A stretch of DNA of 64,000 bases, taken from contig NZ_NWTI01000009.1 in the NCBI RefSeq assembly GCF_002531575.1, forward strand, positions 153,819 through 217,818, in the 5' to 3' direction. Positions 41,114-51,397 of this stretch are shown piece by piece. The position numbers were made by a program, and so were the translations under genes. Position 1 is the stretch's first letter; each line of letters begins with the position of its first letter. The stretch comes from Bradyrhizobium sp. Y36 (GTDB taxonomy: Bacteria; Pseudomonadota; Alphaproteobacteria; Rhizobiales; Xanthobacteraceae). A model generated the notes under the pieces. That model had not been told where the DNA came from and did not search any database. It saw nothing but the letters and a program-made list of their open reading frames with translations.

Positions 41114-42177
41114 GCGGAGCGGAAGAGGGCGATCTCGTCGCCCGCGTCGAGGGCGCGGCGGGCATCATCAGGCTCAACCGTCCCAAGGCGATCAATGCCG
41201 TCACGCTGGAGATGTTTCGCGACATCGAGAAGGCGCTCGACCGCTTCGCGGGCGATCCCGCTGTTGCCGTAATCCTGCTGGAAGGCTCAGGCGAGCGCGG
41301 CCTCTGTGCCGGCGGCGACATCCGCACGCTCTGGGAAAGCTCGAAGGTCAATGGCGATCTCGGCAAGATCCTGTGGCGCGAGGAGTACATCCTCAACGCA
41401 CGGATCAAGAAGTTCCCAAAACCCTACGTCGCCTTCATGGACGGCATCGTGATGGGCGGCGGCGTCGGTCTGTCCGCCCATGCCAGCCATCGCGTCGTCA
41501 CCGATCGCACCAGGCTGGCGATGCCCGAGGTCGGGCTCGGCTTCTTCCCAGATGTCGGCGGCACCTATCTGCTGTCGCATGCGCCGGGCGAGATCGGCAC
41601 CTATTTCGGGCTGACTGGCCAGACCATGAACGGGCCGGACGCGATCCACGCGAAGTTCGCCGATTGGGTTGTGCCGGCGGCGAAACTCCCGGAGCTGCGC
41701 GAGGCGCTGACGAAGGTCCGTCCGGGTGCGACCGCCGCCGATGTCAGCAAGCTCGTCGGCGGCTTTGCGACCGGCGAGTCTGCGGGACCGGTGGCTGCGA
41801 AGGAGCCTGTCATCGATGCGCTGTTCGGCTTCGACCGCATGGAGGACATCGTCGCGGCGCTGGGGCGCGACGGCTCGGAGTTTGCGCTGGCGACGCTGAA
41901 GACGCTCAACGAAAAATCGCCGCGCGGCATGGTGGTGACGCTGAAGCTGCTGCGGCTCGCGCGCGCCTCGTCGAGCCTCGAGGAATGCCTGGTGCGAGAA
42001 TATCGCGCCGCGCTGGAAGTCTTCCGCAGCGACGATTTTCGCGAGGGCGTGCGTGCCGCCGTGATCGACAAGGACCGTAACCCGACCTGGTCGCCGCCGC
42101 GCATAGAGGAGGTGACGCCGGAGATGCTGGCGCCCTATCTCGCCGAGATCGGCGCGGACGAGCTGAAGTTCAATTAA
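41110..42177 (+). CDS. 3-hydroxyisobutyryl-CoA hydrolase
   Basis: 355 residues, longer than plain enoyl-CoA hydratases. Hydrolyses 3-hydroxyisobutyryl-CoA in valine breakdown. Seen: GLCAGGDIRTLWES, the oxyanion loop; FMDGIVMGGGVGLSAHASHR; MPEVGLGFFPDVGGTY, with the Glu and Asp typical of the hydrolase branch; and the long C-terminal region with EYRAALEVFRSDDFREGVRA and DKDRNPTWSPP that distinguishes it. Start overlaps the acyl-CoA dehydrogenase stop (ATGA). 25 bp before mmsB. Confidence 0.93.
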   Translation: MSGAEEGDLVARVEGAAGIIRLNRPKAINAVTLEMFRDIEKALDRFAGDPAVAVILLEGSGERGLCAGGDIRTLWESSKVNGDLGKILWREEYILNARIKKFPKPYVAFMDGIVMGGGVGLSAHASHRVVTDRTRLAMPEVGLGFFPDVGGTYLLSHAPGEIGTYFGLTGQTMNGPDAIHAKFADWVVPAAKLPELREALTKVRPGATAADVSKLVGGFATGESAGPVAAKEPVIDALFGFDRMEDIVAALGRDGSEFALATLKTLNEKSPRGMVVTLKLLRLARASSSLEECLVREYRAALEVFRSDDFREGVRAAVIDKDRNPTWSPPRIEEVTPEMLAPYLAEIGADELKFN

Positions 42178-42202
42178 CCAAGGGACAGCGGAGGAAACGA
42201 CA

Positions 42203-43090
42203 ATGGCCACGATCGCATTCATTGGTCTGGGCAATATGGGCGGCCCGATGGCGGCCAACCTCGTCAAGGCCGGCCACAAGGTGGTGGCGTTCGATCTCGT
42301 CGAAGCCTCGCGCAATCAGGCCAAGGCCGATGGCGCCGGCATTGCCGACAGTGCCGTGGGCGCGGTGAAGGGCGCCGACGTCGTCGTCACCATGCTCCCC
42401 GCAGGCAAGCATGTGCTGGGCGTCTGGAACGAGGTCGTTCCCGCCATGACCAAGGGCGCGCTGATCATCGACAGCTCCACCATCGACGTCGAGAGCGCGC
42501 GGGCAGCGCATGCGCTGGCCGCCAAGAACGGCGTGCTCTCGGTCGATGCGCCGGTCTCCGGCGGCACCGGCGGCGCCAAGGGCGCCACGCTCACCTTCAT
42601 GTGCGGCGGCGAGGACAAGGCATTTGCTGCGGCCAAGCCCGTGCTGGAAAACATGGGCAAGAAGATCGTCCATTGCGGCGGCGCCGGCGCGGGGCAGGCG
42701 GCCAAGATCTGCAACAACATGATCCTCGGCATCTCCATGATCGCGGTCAGCGAAGCCTTCGCGCTCGGCGAGAAGCTCGGCCTCTCGCACCAGGCGCTGT
42801 TCGACGTCGCCTCGACCTCCTCGGGCCAGTGCTGGTCACTGACGACGTATTGCCCGGTGCCGGGCCCGGTGCCGACCTCGCCCGCCAACAACGACTACAA
42901 GCCGGGCTTCGCCTCGGCGCTGATGGTGAAGGATCTGACGCTGGCGCAGGACGCGGCCAAGGCCGCCGGCGCGGCCACGCCGCTCGGCAAGCATGCGCAG
43001 GAGATCTATCAGTCTTTCGACGCAGCCGGCCAGGGCGGGGTGGATTTTTCCGGAATTATCAAGCACGTTCGCAGCCTCGCTGGAAAATAG
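42203..43090 (+). CDS. mmsB: 3-hydroxyisobutyrate dehydrogenase
   Basis: 295 residues. Oxidises 3-hydroxyisobutyrate to methylmalonate semialdehyde, feeding mmsA. Seen: the NAD site FIGLGNMGGPMAANLVKAGH, the substrate loop DAPVSGGTGGAKGATLTFM, and GAGQAAKICNNMILG with the catalytic Lys. GGAGG lies eight bases before the ATG. Last gene of the valine operon; a palindromic element follows 8 bp after the stop and may end the transcript. Confidence 0.95.
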   Translation: MATIAFIGLGNMGGPMAANLVKAGHKVVAFDLVEASRNQAKADGAGIADSAVGAVKGADVVVTMLPAGKHVLGVWNEVVPAMTKGALIIDSSTIDVESARAAHALAAKNGVLSVDAPVSGGTGGAKGATLTFMCGGEDKAFAAAKPVLENMGKKIVHCGGAGAGQAAKICNNMILGISMIAVSEAFALGEKLGLSHQALFDVASTSSGQCWSLTTYCPVPGPVPTSPANNDYKPGFASALMVKDLTLAQDAAKAAGAATPLGKHAQEIYQSFDAAGQGGVDFSGIIKHVRSLAGK

Positions 43091-43098
43091 CGGGGCTT

Positions 43099-43189
43099 CG
43101 TGGCCCGGATGGAGCGAAGCGAAATCCGGGACAGCTGCTTCCATTGTGGTAGCGGCCCCCGGATTGCGCTTCGCTCCATCCGGGCTACG
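43099..43189. repeat. Intergenic palindrome, GCCCGGATGGAGCGAAGCG family
   Basis: Perfect 19-bp inverted repeat: 43103-43121 (GCCCGGATGGAGCGAAGCG) with 43167-43185, and the outer CGTGG/CTACG add wobble pairs. It fills most of the gap between mmsB and the acyl-CoA synthetase gene. Confidence 0.85.
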
Positions 43190-43218
43190 CTCGAAAGTCA
43201 ATTCGACGGGCCCGGATC

Positions 43219-44952
<1,734 letters not shown>

Positions 44953-45432
44953 GTGAACCAAATCTGGAAGTCGCCGCCGATCACGCTCGAGGCCTATCAG
45001 GCCCTGGTCGGCAAGGAGATCGGCGTGTCGTCCTGGCATCTGATCGACCAGCCCCGCATCAATACCTATGCCGACGTGACCGAGGACCATCAGTTCATCC
45101 ACGTCGATCCGGAAAGAGCCAGGAAGGAGACGGCGTTCGGCACCACCATCGCGCACGGCTTCCTGACCGTGTCGATGTTGTCGGTGATGTCGTACGAGGT
45201 GATGCCGGCGATTGCCGGCACCACGATGGGCGTCAATTACGGCTTCGACAAGCTGCGCTTCATCTCCCCGGTGCGCTCGGGCAAGCGCATCCGCGGCCGT
45301 TTCGTGCTGGCGGAAGCCAAGCTGCGTAAGCCGAACGAGCTGCAGTCCCGTACCAACGTGACGGTGGAGATCGAAGGCGAGGACAAGCCGGCCCTGGTCG
45401 CCGAATGGCTGGGTCTGATCTATTTCGCGTAG
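44953..45432 (+). CDS. MaoC-like (R)-specific enoyl-CoA hydratase
   Basis: 159 residues, hot-dog fold. Seen: TYADVTEDHQFIHVDPERAR with the hydratase Asp/His pair and FGTTIAHGFLTVSML. It hydrates a 2-enoyl-CoA to the (R)-3-hydroxyacyl-CoA. A GTG start comes immediately after the TAA of the synthetase gene, with GGAGTGAG six to thirteen bases before it, so coupled translation is likely. The SDR gene after the repeat is the natural next enzyme. Confidence 0.9.
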   Translation: MNQIWKSPPITLEAYQALVGKEIGVSSWHLIDQPRINTYADVTEDHQFIHVDPERARKETAFGTTIAHGFLTVSMLSVMSYEVMPAIAGTTMGVNYGFDKLRFISPVRSGKRIRGRFVLAEAKLRKPNELQSRTNVTVEIEGEDKPALVAEWLGLIYFA

Positions 45433-45497
45433 GCTTGAGCGGGCTTGACCAAGCCCTCCATCGCTGCTCAAAAGCTGTCGAAATCTCGTGCGGAGCG

Positions 45498-45640
45498 CTC
45501 TCACCCTGTCCCCTCGTGGGAGAGGTTGGCTTCGCGAAACGCGAAGCCGGGTGAGGGTCTCTCTCCGCGAGCGCATCTGTTGCGAGAGACCCCTCATCCG
45601 GCGCTTCGCGCCACCTTCTCCCACAACGGGAGAAGGAAGA
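45498..45640. repeat. Intergenic palindromic element, CTCTCACCC / GGGAGAGG family
   Basis: Four linked inverted segments: CCCTCGTGGGAGAGG, GGCTTCGCGAAACGCGAAGCC, GGTCTCTCTCCGCGAG facing TTGCGAGAGACCC, and CTTCTCCCACAACGGGAGAAG. A short relative is at 11099-11120. It lies in the MaoC-SDR gap. Confidence 0.82.
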
Positions 45641-45658
45641 AGAAGCAGGAATTGCACA

Positions 45659-46576
45659 ATGGCAATCAGGTTCGACGGACGTGTCGCCATCGTCACCGGC
45701 GCAGGCAATGGTCTCGGCAAGGCGCATGCGCTGGGGCTCGCCAGCCGCGGCGCCAAGGTCGTCGTCAACGATTTCGGCGGCGCGCGTGACGGCACCGGCG
45801 GCTCGCTGTCGCCCGCCGAAGCCGTGGTCGAGGAGATCCGCAAAGCCGGCGGCACCGCGATGGCCGACGGCGCCGACGTCTCGAATTTCGAGCAGGTCAC
45901 CGCCATGGTCGAGCGCGCCACCAAGGAGTGGGGCAGCGTCGATCTCATGTGCGCCAATGCCGGCATCCTGCGCGACAAGTCGTTCGGCAAGATGGAAGCG
46001 GCCGATTTCCAGAAGGTGCTCGACGTGCATCTGGTCGGCACGTTCTATTGCTGCAAGGCCGCCTGGGCCGGCATGCGCGACCGCAACTACGGCCGCATCG
46101 TGCTGACGACGTCGTCCTCCGGCCTCTACGGCAATTTCGGCCAGGCCAATTACGGCGCGGCCAAGTCGGGCATGGTCGGCCTGATGAACGTGCTCGCGGA
46201 AGAGGGCCGCAAGACCAACATCCGCGTCAACATCATCTCGCCGACGGCGGCGACCCGCATGACCGAGGAGCTGCTGCCGCCGCAGGCGCTGCAGCTGATG
46301 AAGCCGAACGCGATCACGCCCGCGGTCGAGTACATGCTCAGCGAGGACGCGCCGACCCGCACCATCATGGGCGCCGGCGCCGGCTCCTTCGCGGTCATCA
46401 AGATCCTGGAGAGCGAAGGCATCAACTTGCCGGAGTCCGAATGGACACCGGACGCGGTTGCTGCGCATTTCGCGGAGATCAGCGACATGTCGAAGGCGAA
46501 GGCGCTGACCGGCGCGTTCGAGCAGACCCAGAAATACGTGGCGCAGGCCGCGGCGCGGGCGGGGATCAAGCTCTGA
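45659..46576 (+). CDS. SDR-family 3-hydroxyacyl-CoA dehydrogenase-like protein
   Basis: 305 residues, longer than a minimal SDR. Seen: the Rossmann GAGNGLGKAHALGLASRGAK, the NAG of CANAGILRD, the catalytic Ser of TTSSSGLYGNFGQ and the YGAAK motif, with an extra insertion (GGARDGTGGS) as in (3R)-hydroxyacyl-CoA dehydrogenases of peroxisomal type. Likely oxidises the MaoC product. AGGA is eight bases before the ATG. The stop overlaps the next gene by four bases. Confidence 0.9.
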   Translation: MAIRFDGRVAIVTGAGNGLGKAHALGLASRGAKVVVNDFGGARDGTGGSLSPAEAVVEEIRKAGGTAMADGADVSNFEQVTAMVERATKEWGSVDLMCANAGILRDKSFGKMEAADFQKVLDVHLVGTFYCCKAAWAGMRDRNYGRIVLTTSSSGLYGNFGQANYGAAKSGMVGLMNVLAEEGRKTNIRVNIISPTAATRMTEELLPPQALQLMKPNAITPAVEYMLSEDAPTRTIMGAGAGSFAVIKILESEGINLPESEWTPDAVAAHFAEISDMSKAKALTGAFEQTQKYVAQAAARAGIKL

Positions 46577-47793
46577 CCGACGTCGCCGTCATCGGTGCCG
46601 GTCCCGCCGGGCTGATGGCGGCGGAGCTGCTGGCGCAGGGCGGCGCGCGCGTCACCGTGTATGACGCGATGCCGTCCGCGGGGCGCAAATTCCTGATGGC
46701 GGGCCGGGGCGGGCTCAACCTCACCCACAGCGAGCCGCTGCCGCAGTTCATGGCGCGCTATCGCGAGGCCGCACCGAAGCTGCAAGCCGCAATCGACGCC
46801 TTTTCGCCGGATGCGCTCCGGTCCTGGAGCGAGGCGCTGGGCGAGCCGTCCTTCGTCGGCAGCAGCGGGCGCGTGTTTCCGAAGGCGTTCAAGGCCTCAC
46901 CCTTGCTGCGCGCCTGGCTGCGGCGGCTCGATGCCACGGGCGTACGCTTTGCCTTCCGCCATCGCTGGACCGGTTGGGACGGCGAGGGGCGCTTGCTGTT
47001 TCGAACGCCGGACGGCGTTGCCGCCGCCGCTGCCGATGCGACCGTGCTGGCGCTTGGCGGAGCAAGCTGGCCGCGGCTCGGCTCGGATGGTGGCTGGGTC
47101 GAACTCCTCGCTGCCAAGGGCATCGCCATCTCAAGACTGCGGCCGGCCAATTCCGGATTCACGGTCGCCTGGTCAAATGTGTTCCGCGATCGCTTCGAAG
47201 GCCAGCCGCTCAAGGGCGTGGCGCTGACGATCGGAGCTCACACGGTGCGCGGCGAGGCGATGATCACGCGCAGCGGCATCGAAGGTGGCGCGATCTACGC
47301 GCTGTCGGCGGAGCTGCGCGAGGCGGTGCTGGGTCTCGGGCAGGCGACGTTGACGATCGCGTTGCGGCCTGATCTCGACACGGCCGCGCTGACCGTGCGG
47401 CTGTCTGGGACGCGTGGCAAGCAATCGCTCGCGAACTTCCTGCGCAAGGCCGCGCAAGTGTCGCCGGTCGGGATTGGTCTGATGCAGGAGGCTGCGATTG
47501 CATCCGGCCGGCCGCTGGCCTCGTTCTCGCCGGCCGAGCTCGCACACCTGATCAACACCATTCCGGTTCGGCTCTCCGGCGTTGCCTCGATCGACCGCGC
47601 GATCTCGACGGCAGGGGGCCTTTCGTTTGACGAGCTCGACGCGGACTTCATGATCCGCAAGCTGCCGGGCGTGTTCGCCGCCGGCGAGATGCTGGACTGG
47701 GAAGGGCCAACCGGCGGTTATCTGCTGCAGGCGTCGTTTGCTACGGGGGCTGCCGCAGGCAGGGGCGTGTTGAGCTGGCTCGGCCCATCGTAG
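46573..47793 (+). CDS. BaiN/HI0933-like FAD-dependent oxidoreductase
   Basis: About 406 residues. Seen: the FAD site VAVIGAGPAGLMAAELLAQG almost at the start, RKFLMAGRGGLNLTHSEP, LALGGASWPRLGSDG and the C-terminal GVFAAGEMLDWEGPTGGYLL. The family is poorly characterised. Start problem: the FAD motif begins at 46576, and the only in-frame near-start codon is CTG at 46573, overlapping the SDR stop as CTGA and preceded by GGCGGGGAT. An ATG at 46441 would add a 44-residue low-complexity extension. CTG is chosen with reserve. Confidence 0.85.
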   Translation: MTDVAVIGAGPAGLMAAELLAQGGARVTVYDAMPSAGRKFLMAGRGGLNLTHSEPLPQFMARYREAAPKLQAAIDAFSPDALRSWSEALGEPSFVGSSGRVFPKAFKASPLLRAWLRRLDATGVRFAFRHRWTGWDGEGRLLFRTPDGVAAAAADATVLALGGASWPRLGSDGGWVELLAAKGIAISRLRPANSGFTVAWSNVFRDRFEGQPLKGVALTIGAHTVRGEAMITRSGIEGGAIYALSAELREAVLGLGQATLTIALRPDLDTAALTVRLSGTRGKQSLANFLRKAAQVSPVGIGLMQEAAIASGRPLASFSPAELAHLINTIPVRLSGVASIDRAISTAGGLSFDELDADFMIRKLPGVFAAGEMLDWEGPTGGYLLQASFATGAAAGRGVLSWLGPS

Positions 47794-47798
47794 AAATC

Positions 47799-47889
47799 GT
47801 AGGGTGGGCAAAGGCGCGAAGCGCCGTGCCCACGATCTTTTGCAACCGGGATGGCAAGTCGTGGGCACGCTTCGCTTTGCCCACCCTAC
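47799..47889. repeat. Intergenic palindromic element, GTGGGCAAAG family (copy 2)
   Basis: Perfect 15-bp inverted repeat at the ends: GTAGGGTGGGCAAAG (47799-47813) with 47875-47889; inside, GTGCCCACGATC faces GTCGTGGGCACG. It lies between the convergent flavoprotein and PLP-enzyme genes and could end both transcripts. Related to 2439-2520. Confidence 0.88.
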
Positions 47890-47901
47890 GGCAGTTTGCC
47901 C

Positions 47902-48981
47902 CTACCGCAGCTTCCCCCGCGCCGCCACGGGCAGCGTGCCGATGATCTCCTCGCCGCGCACCATCACCACCTCGTCCATCATGTTGACGACGACGCAGAC
48001 GTGGTTCGGCACGATGCGGACGACGTCGCCGACGTTGGGGCGGGTGTTGCTGCGGGAGAGGTCGAGGAAACCGTGTTCCTCGGCGAATTTCGCGATCTTG
48101 GCTTCGGGGTGCTCCAGGATCAGGCCGTGGCCGTCGAGGCCGCCCGTGTCCGTGGTCAGCGTCTTGGACCCGGCATCGAGGATGCCGCGCTCGGGCGCGG
48201 CGCGGCTCACCACAGTCGAATAGATGTGCAGCGCGCAGTCGTCCCAGGTCGCTGAGCCCGCCGCGACCTGCATGCGGTCATTGTAGATGTAGGTGCCGAA
48301 GCGGTGCTCGGTGCCGCCCTTGAGCTTGCCGATGTTGACGAGGTTCGGCGTGCCGCCGGTCGAGACGATCTTGGCGTCCAGGCCGTGCGCGCGTACGCCG
48401 GCCAGAGCTTCGTCGTAGAACTTCTGCGCATCGCCCCAGCCGGTCTCGGTCGGATACATCATGAAGCCGGCAAAGGTGAGTCCCTTGGACGCGGCAATCT
48501 CGCGCGCGAGCGCGATCGCCTCGGCCGGGGTCTCGACACCGGCGCGCTTGCGCCCCGTATCGCACTCGACCACGACCGAGAGCGGGCGGCCGGACGCCGC
48601 GGCGGCCTTGGGCAGCCCCGCGACGACGGTCGAATTGTCAGCGGCGACTGTCATGCTGGTCTTGGCATTCAGCGCGCCGAGACGCGCCATCTTCTCTTCG
48701 CCGAGGAGATTGTAGCTGATCAGGATGTCGTCGATGCCGGCATTGGCCATGATCTCGGCCTCGCCGATCTTCTGGCAGGTGATGCCCTTGGCGCCGGCGG
48801 CGACCTGCATCTTGGCGATGGTCGGATTCTTGTGCGTCTTGATGTGCGGCCGGTTGGCGATTCCGGCGTCGTCGCAGGCCTTCTGGATCCGCGCGATGTT
48901 GCGCTCGACCCGGTCCATGTCGATGACGGCGCAGGGCGTGCCGTATTCGCGGGCGATTTTTGCGGCGAGGGGAGTGGTCAT
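47902..48981 (-). CDS. DSD1-family PLP-dependent enzyme (D-threonine aldolase / D-serine dehydratase type)
   Basis: 359 residues, alanine-racemase-like fold. Seen: the PLP lysine Lys48 in RPHIKTHKN, VVVECDTGRKRAG, FAGFMMYPTETGWG, STGGTPNL and the metal-binding HVCVVVN near residue 336. Acts on D-hydroxy amino acids by aldol cleavage or dehydration, with PLP and a divalent metal. Start at 48981 is supported by family length. It lies 3 bp after the ABC-F gene, in the same orientation. Substrate not fixed by sequence. Confidence 0.88.
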   Translation of the reverse strand: MTTPLAAKIAREYGTPCAVIDMDRVERNIARIQKACDDAGIANRPHIKTHKNPTIAKMQVAAGAKGITCQKIGEAEIMANAGIDDILISYNLLGEEKMARLGALNAKTSMTVAADNSTVVAGLPKAAAASGRPLSVVVECDTGRKRAGVETPAEAIALAREIAASKGLTFAGFMMYPTETGWGDAQKFYDEALAGVRAHGLDAKIVSTGGTPNLVNIGKLKGGTEHRFGTYIYNDRMQVAAGSATWDDCALHIYSTVVSRAAPERGILDAGSKTLTTDTGGLDGHGLILEHPEAKIAKFAEEHGFLDLSRSNTRPNVGDVVRIVPNHVCVVVNMMDEVVMVRGEEIIGTLPVAARGKLR

Positions 48982-48984
48982 TGG

Positions 48985-50796
48985 TTATGCCTGTTCAATC
49001 TCTTCGCGGAGCATTTCAAGTTCGAGCCAGCGCTCCTCGGCGGCGGACAGTTCGTCATGCGCCTTGGCGATGGCGGCCGAGGTATCGTCGAATTTCTTGC
49101 GATCCTTCGCATAAAGATTGGGATCGTCCAGCACGCGCTGCAGCTTGGCGATATCGGCCTGCAGCGTCTCCATCTTCTTCGGCAGCGTCTCCAGCGCGTG
49201 CTTCTCGTTGAAGCTGAGCTTCCGCTTGGGTACGGACGAGGGAGCCGCGGCGCGCTCCTCCTTCTTCTCCGCAGGAGCCTGCGCCTTCGCCGACTCGCGC
49301 TTCAGGTCGGCACCACGCTGCGCGAGCATGTCGCTGTAGCCGCCGGCATACTCGATCCACTTGCCGTTACCTTCGGGCGCGATCACGGAGGTGACGACGC
49401 GGTCGAGGAAATCGCGGTCGTGGCTGATCAGGATGACGGTGCCTTCGTAGTCGCCCAGCATCTCCTCGAGCACGTCGAGCGTTTCGAGATCGAGGTCGTT
49501 GGTCGGCTCGTCCAGCACCAGCAGGTTGGACGGCTTTGCCAGCGCGCGCGCCAGCATCAGCCGGCCGCGTTCGCCGCCGGAGAGCACCTCGACCGGGGTG
49601 CCGCGCTGCTCCTGCGCGAACAGGAAGTCCTTCATGTAGCCGACGACGTGCTTCGGCTTGCCGCCGACCATGATCTGATCGCCACGGCCGCCGGTGAGGG
49701 CCTCGGCCAGCGTCGATTTGGGATCGAGGCTTTCGCGATGCTGGTCGAGCGTGGCCGTCTCCAGATTGGCGCCGAGACGGATCGTGCCGGAGTCCGGCTC
49801 TGCGCCACCGGTGAGCAGATTGACCAGCGTGGTCTTGCCGGCGCCGTTCGGGCCGATGATGCCGAGCCGGTCGCCGCGCTGGATGCGGGTCGAAAAATTC
49901 TCGACGATCTTGCGCTCGCCATAGGCCTTGGTGATGCCCTTGGCCTCGATCACCAGCTTGCCCGACTGCTCCGCCTCGGCCGCCGCGAGGCTGGCGGTGC
50001 CGGCCGTGCCGCGATAGTTGCGGCGCTGGTCGCGCAGCGTATGCAGATTGGCGAGCCGCTTGACGTTGCGCTTGCGGCGGCCGGAGACGCCGTGGCGCAG
50101 CCAGTGCTCCTCGTCCACGATCTTGCGGTCGAGCTTGTGCTGGTCGCGCTCTTCCTCGGCCAGCACCTCGTCGCGCCAGCTTTCGAACGAGGCAAAGCCG
50201 CGGTCGATCTGCTTGATCTTGCCGCGGTCGAGCCATGCGGTGGAGCGCGACAGATTGGTCAGGAAGCGGCGATCATGGCTGATGATCACCAGGGCGCTGC
50301 GGCGGCTGTCGAGCTCCTGTTCCAACCATTCGATGGTGGCGAGATCGAGATGGTTGGTCGGCTCGTCGAGCAGCAGAATGTCGGGCGAGGGTGCCAGCAC
50401 AAAGGCCAGCGCCGCGCGGCGCGCCTCGCCGCCCGAGAGGTTGTGCGGGTTCTCGTCTCCGGTGAGGCCGAGCTGCTCCAGCAGATAGCGCGCCTGGTGC
50501 TGGTCGTCGCCGGGCGCCAGCCCGGACTCGACATAGGCGAGCGTGGTCTTGTGGTCGCCGAAGTCGGGTTCCTGCGGCAGATAGCGCACGGTGGCGCCGG
50601 GCTGCACGAAGCGGGTGCCGCCGTCGGGCTCGACAAGGCCGGCCGCGATTCTGAGCAGCGTCGACTTGCCGGAGCCGTTGCGGCCGATCAGGCAGACGCG
50701 CTCGCCCGGCGCGACGTTGAGTTCGACACCCGACAGCAGCGGCGTGCCGCCAAACGTCAGCCTGATGTCCTTGAGTTGGATCAGCGGGGGCGCCAT
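48985..50796 (-). CDS. uup: ABC-F family ATPase, Uup type
   Basis: 603 residues, no membrane spans. Two ABC modules: Walker A GRNGSGKST and signature NLSGGEARR with LLLDEPTNHLDL in the first, GPNGAGKTT, VLSGGERGRLML and LVLDEPTNDLDL in the second, each followed by ISHDR. The interdomain linker is Arg/Lys-rich (LRHGVSGRRKRNVKRL) and the C-terminal helical arm (about 530-603) is the coiled coil typical of Uup, which acts on ribosomes or branched DNA. Starts 2 bp after the YaiI gene, in the same direction. Confidence 0.92.
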   Translation of the reverse strand: MAPPLIQLKDIRLTFGGTPLLSGVELNVAPGERVCLIGRNGSGKSTLLRIAAGLVEPDGGTRFVQPGATVRYLPQEPDFGDHKTTLAYVESGLAPGDDQHQARYLLEQLGLTGDENPHNLSGGEARRAALAFVLAPSPDILLLDEPTNHLDLATIEWLEQELDSRRSALVIISHDRRFLTNLSRSTAWLDRGKIKQIDRGFASFESWRDEVLAEEERDQHKLDRKIVDEEHWLRHGVSGRRKRNVKRLANLHTLRDQRRNYRGTAGTASLAAAEAEQSGKLVIEAKGITKAYGERKIVENFSTRIQRGDRLGIIGPNGAGKTTLVNLLTGGAEPDSGTIRLGANLETATLDQHRESLDPKSTLAEALTGGRGDQIMVGGKPKHVVGYMKDFLFAQEQRGTPVEVLSGGERGRLMLARALAKPSNLLVLDEPTNDLDLETLDVLEEMLGDYEGTVILISHDRDFLDRVVTSVIAPEGNGKWIEYAGGYSDMLAQRGADLKRESAKAQAPAEKKEERAAAPSSVPKRKLSFNEKHALETLPKKMETLQADIAKLQRVLDDPNLYAKDRKKFDDTSAAIAKAHDELSAAEERWLELEMLREEIEQA

Positions 50797-50798
50797 GA

Positions 50799-51290
50799 TC
50801 AGCCTTGGCTCGTTGCGGCCTGATCGGCGCGGCGGCGCTGGATCCGGCGCAGCGTCTGGTCGAGCGCCGAGAGGAAAGCGGAGCGGTCGCGGGGCGCGAA
50901 CGAACGCGGGCCGCCGGTGACCTCGCCGGCCGAGCGCAGATCCGTCATCAGGTTGCGCACCGCCAGCGTCATGCCGATCGACTCTTCCGTGAATGGCTTG
51001 CCGTTCGGGGCGATCACGTCGGCGCCGGCCTTGACGCAGCGGCTCGCCAGCGGGATGTCCGAGGTCACCACGACGTCGCCGGGCCTGACGCGTTCGGCGA
51101 TCCAATCATCGGCCGCGTCCATGCCCGGGCCCGCGGCGATGCGCTCGATCAGGGGATCGTGGGGCACGCGGATAAAATTGCCGGCGACGACGCTGACGGG
51201 CACGCCGTGCCGGAGCGCGACGCGGTAGATCTCGTCCTTCACCGGGCAGGCGTCGGCATCGACATAGATGCGGGTGGGGGTGTCAGTCAT
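50799..51290 (-). CDS. yaiI: YaiI/YqxD-family (DUF188) protein
   Basis: 163 residues. Seen: IYVDADACPVKDEIYRVA, the PIN-like acidic start, then GMDAADDWIAERV, GDVVVTSDIPLASRCV and GGPRSFAPRDRSAF. The family has an Asp-rich NYN/PIN-like site and is widespread but uncharacterised; a nuclease role is a guess. The ATG at 51290 fits the family start better than an upstream in-frame codon at 51320. First gene of a leftward unit with uup and the PLP enzyme. Confidence 0.88.
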   Translation of the reverse strand: MTDTPTRIYVDADACPVKDEIYRVALRHGVPVSVVAGNFIRVPHDPLIERIAAGPGMDAADDWIAERVRPGDVVVTSDIPLASRCVKAGADVIAPNGKPFTEESIGMTLAVRNLMTDLRSAGEVTGGPRSFAPRDRSAFLSALDQTLRRIQRRRADQAATSQG

Positions 51291-51397
51291 TCGCCGCGTG
51301 GTACCCCATTCGGGCCGCAAAGGCGAGGGGATTGACCGCTGTTCCCGGGGCCCTACGATCGGCCCGGAAACAACAAGAACATAGGGACGATGACCCC

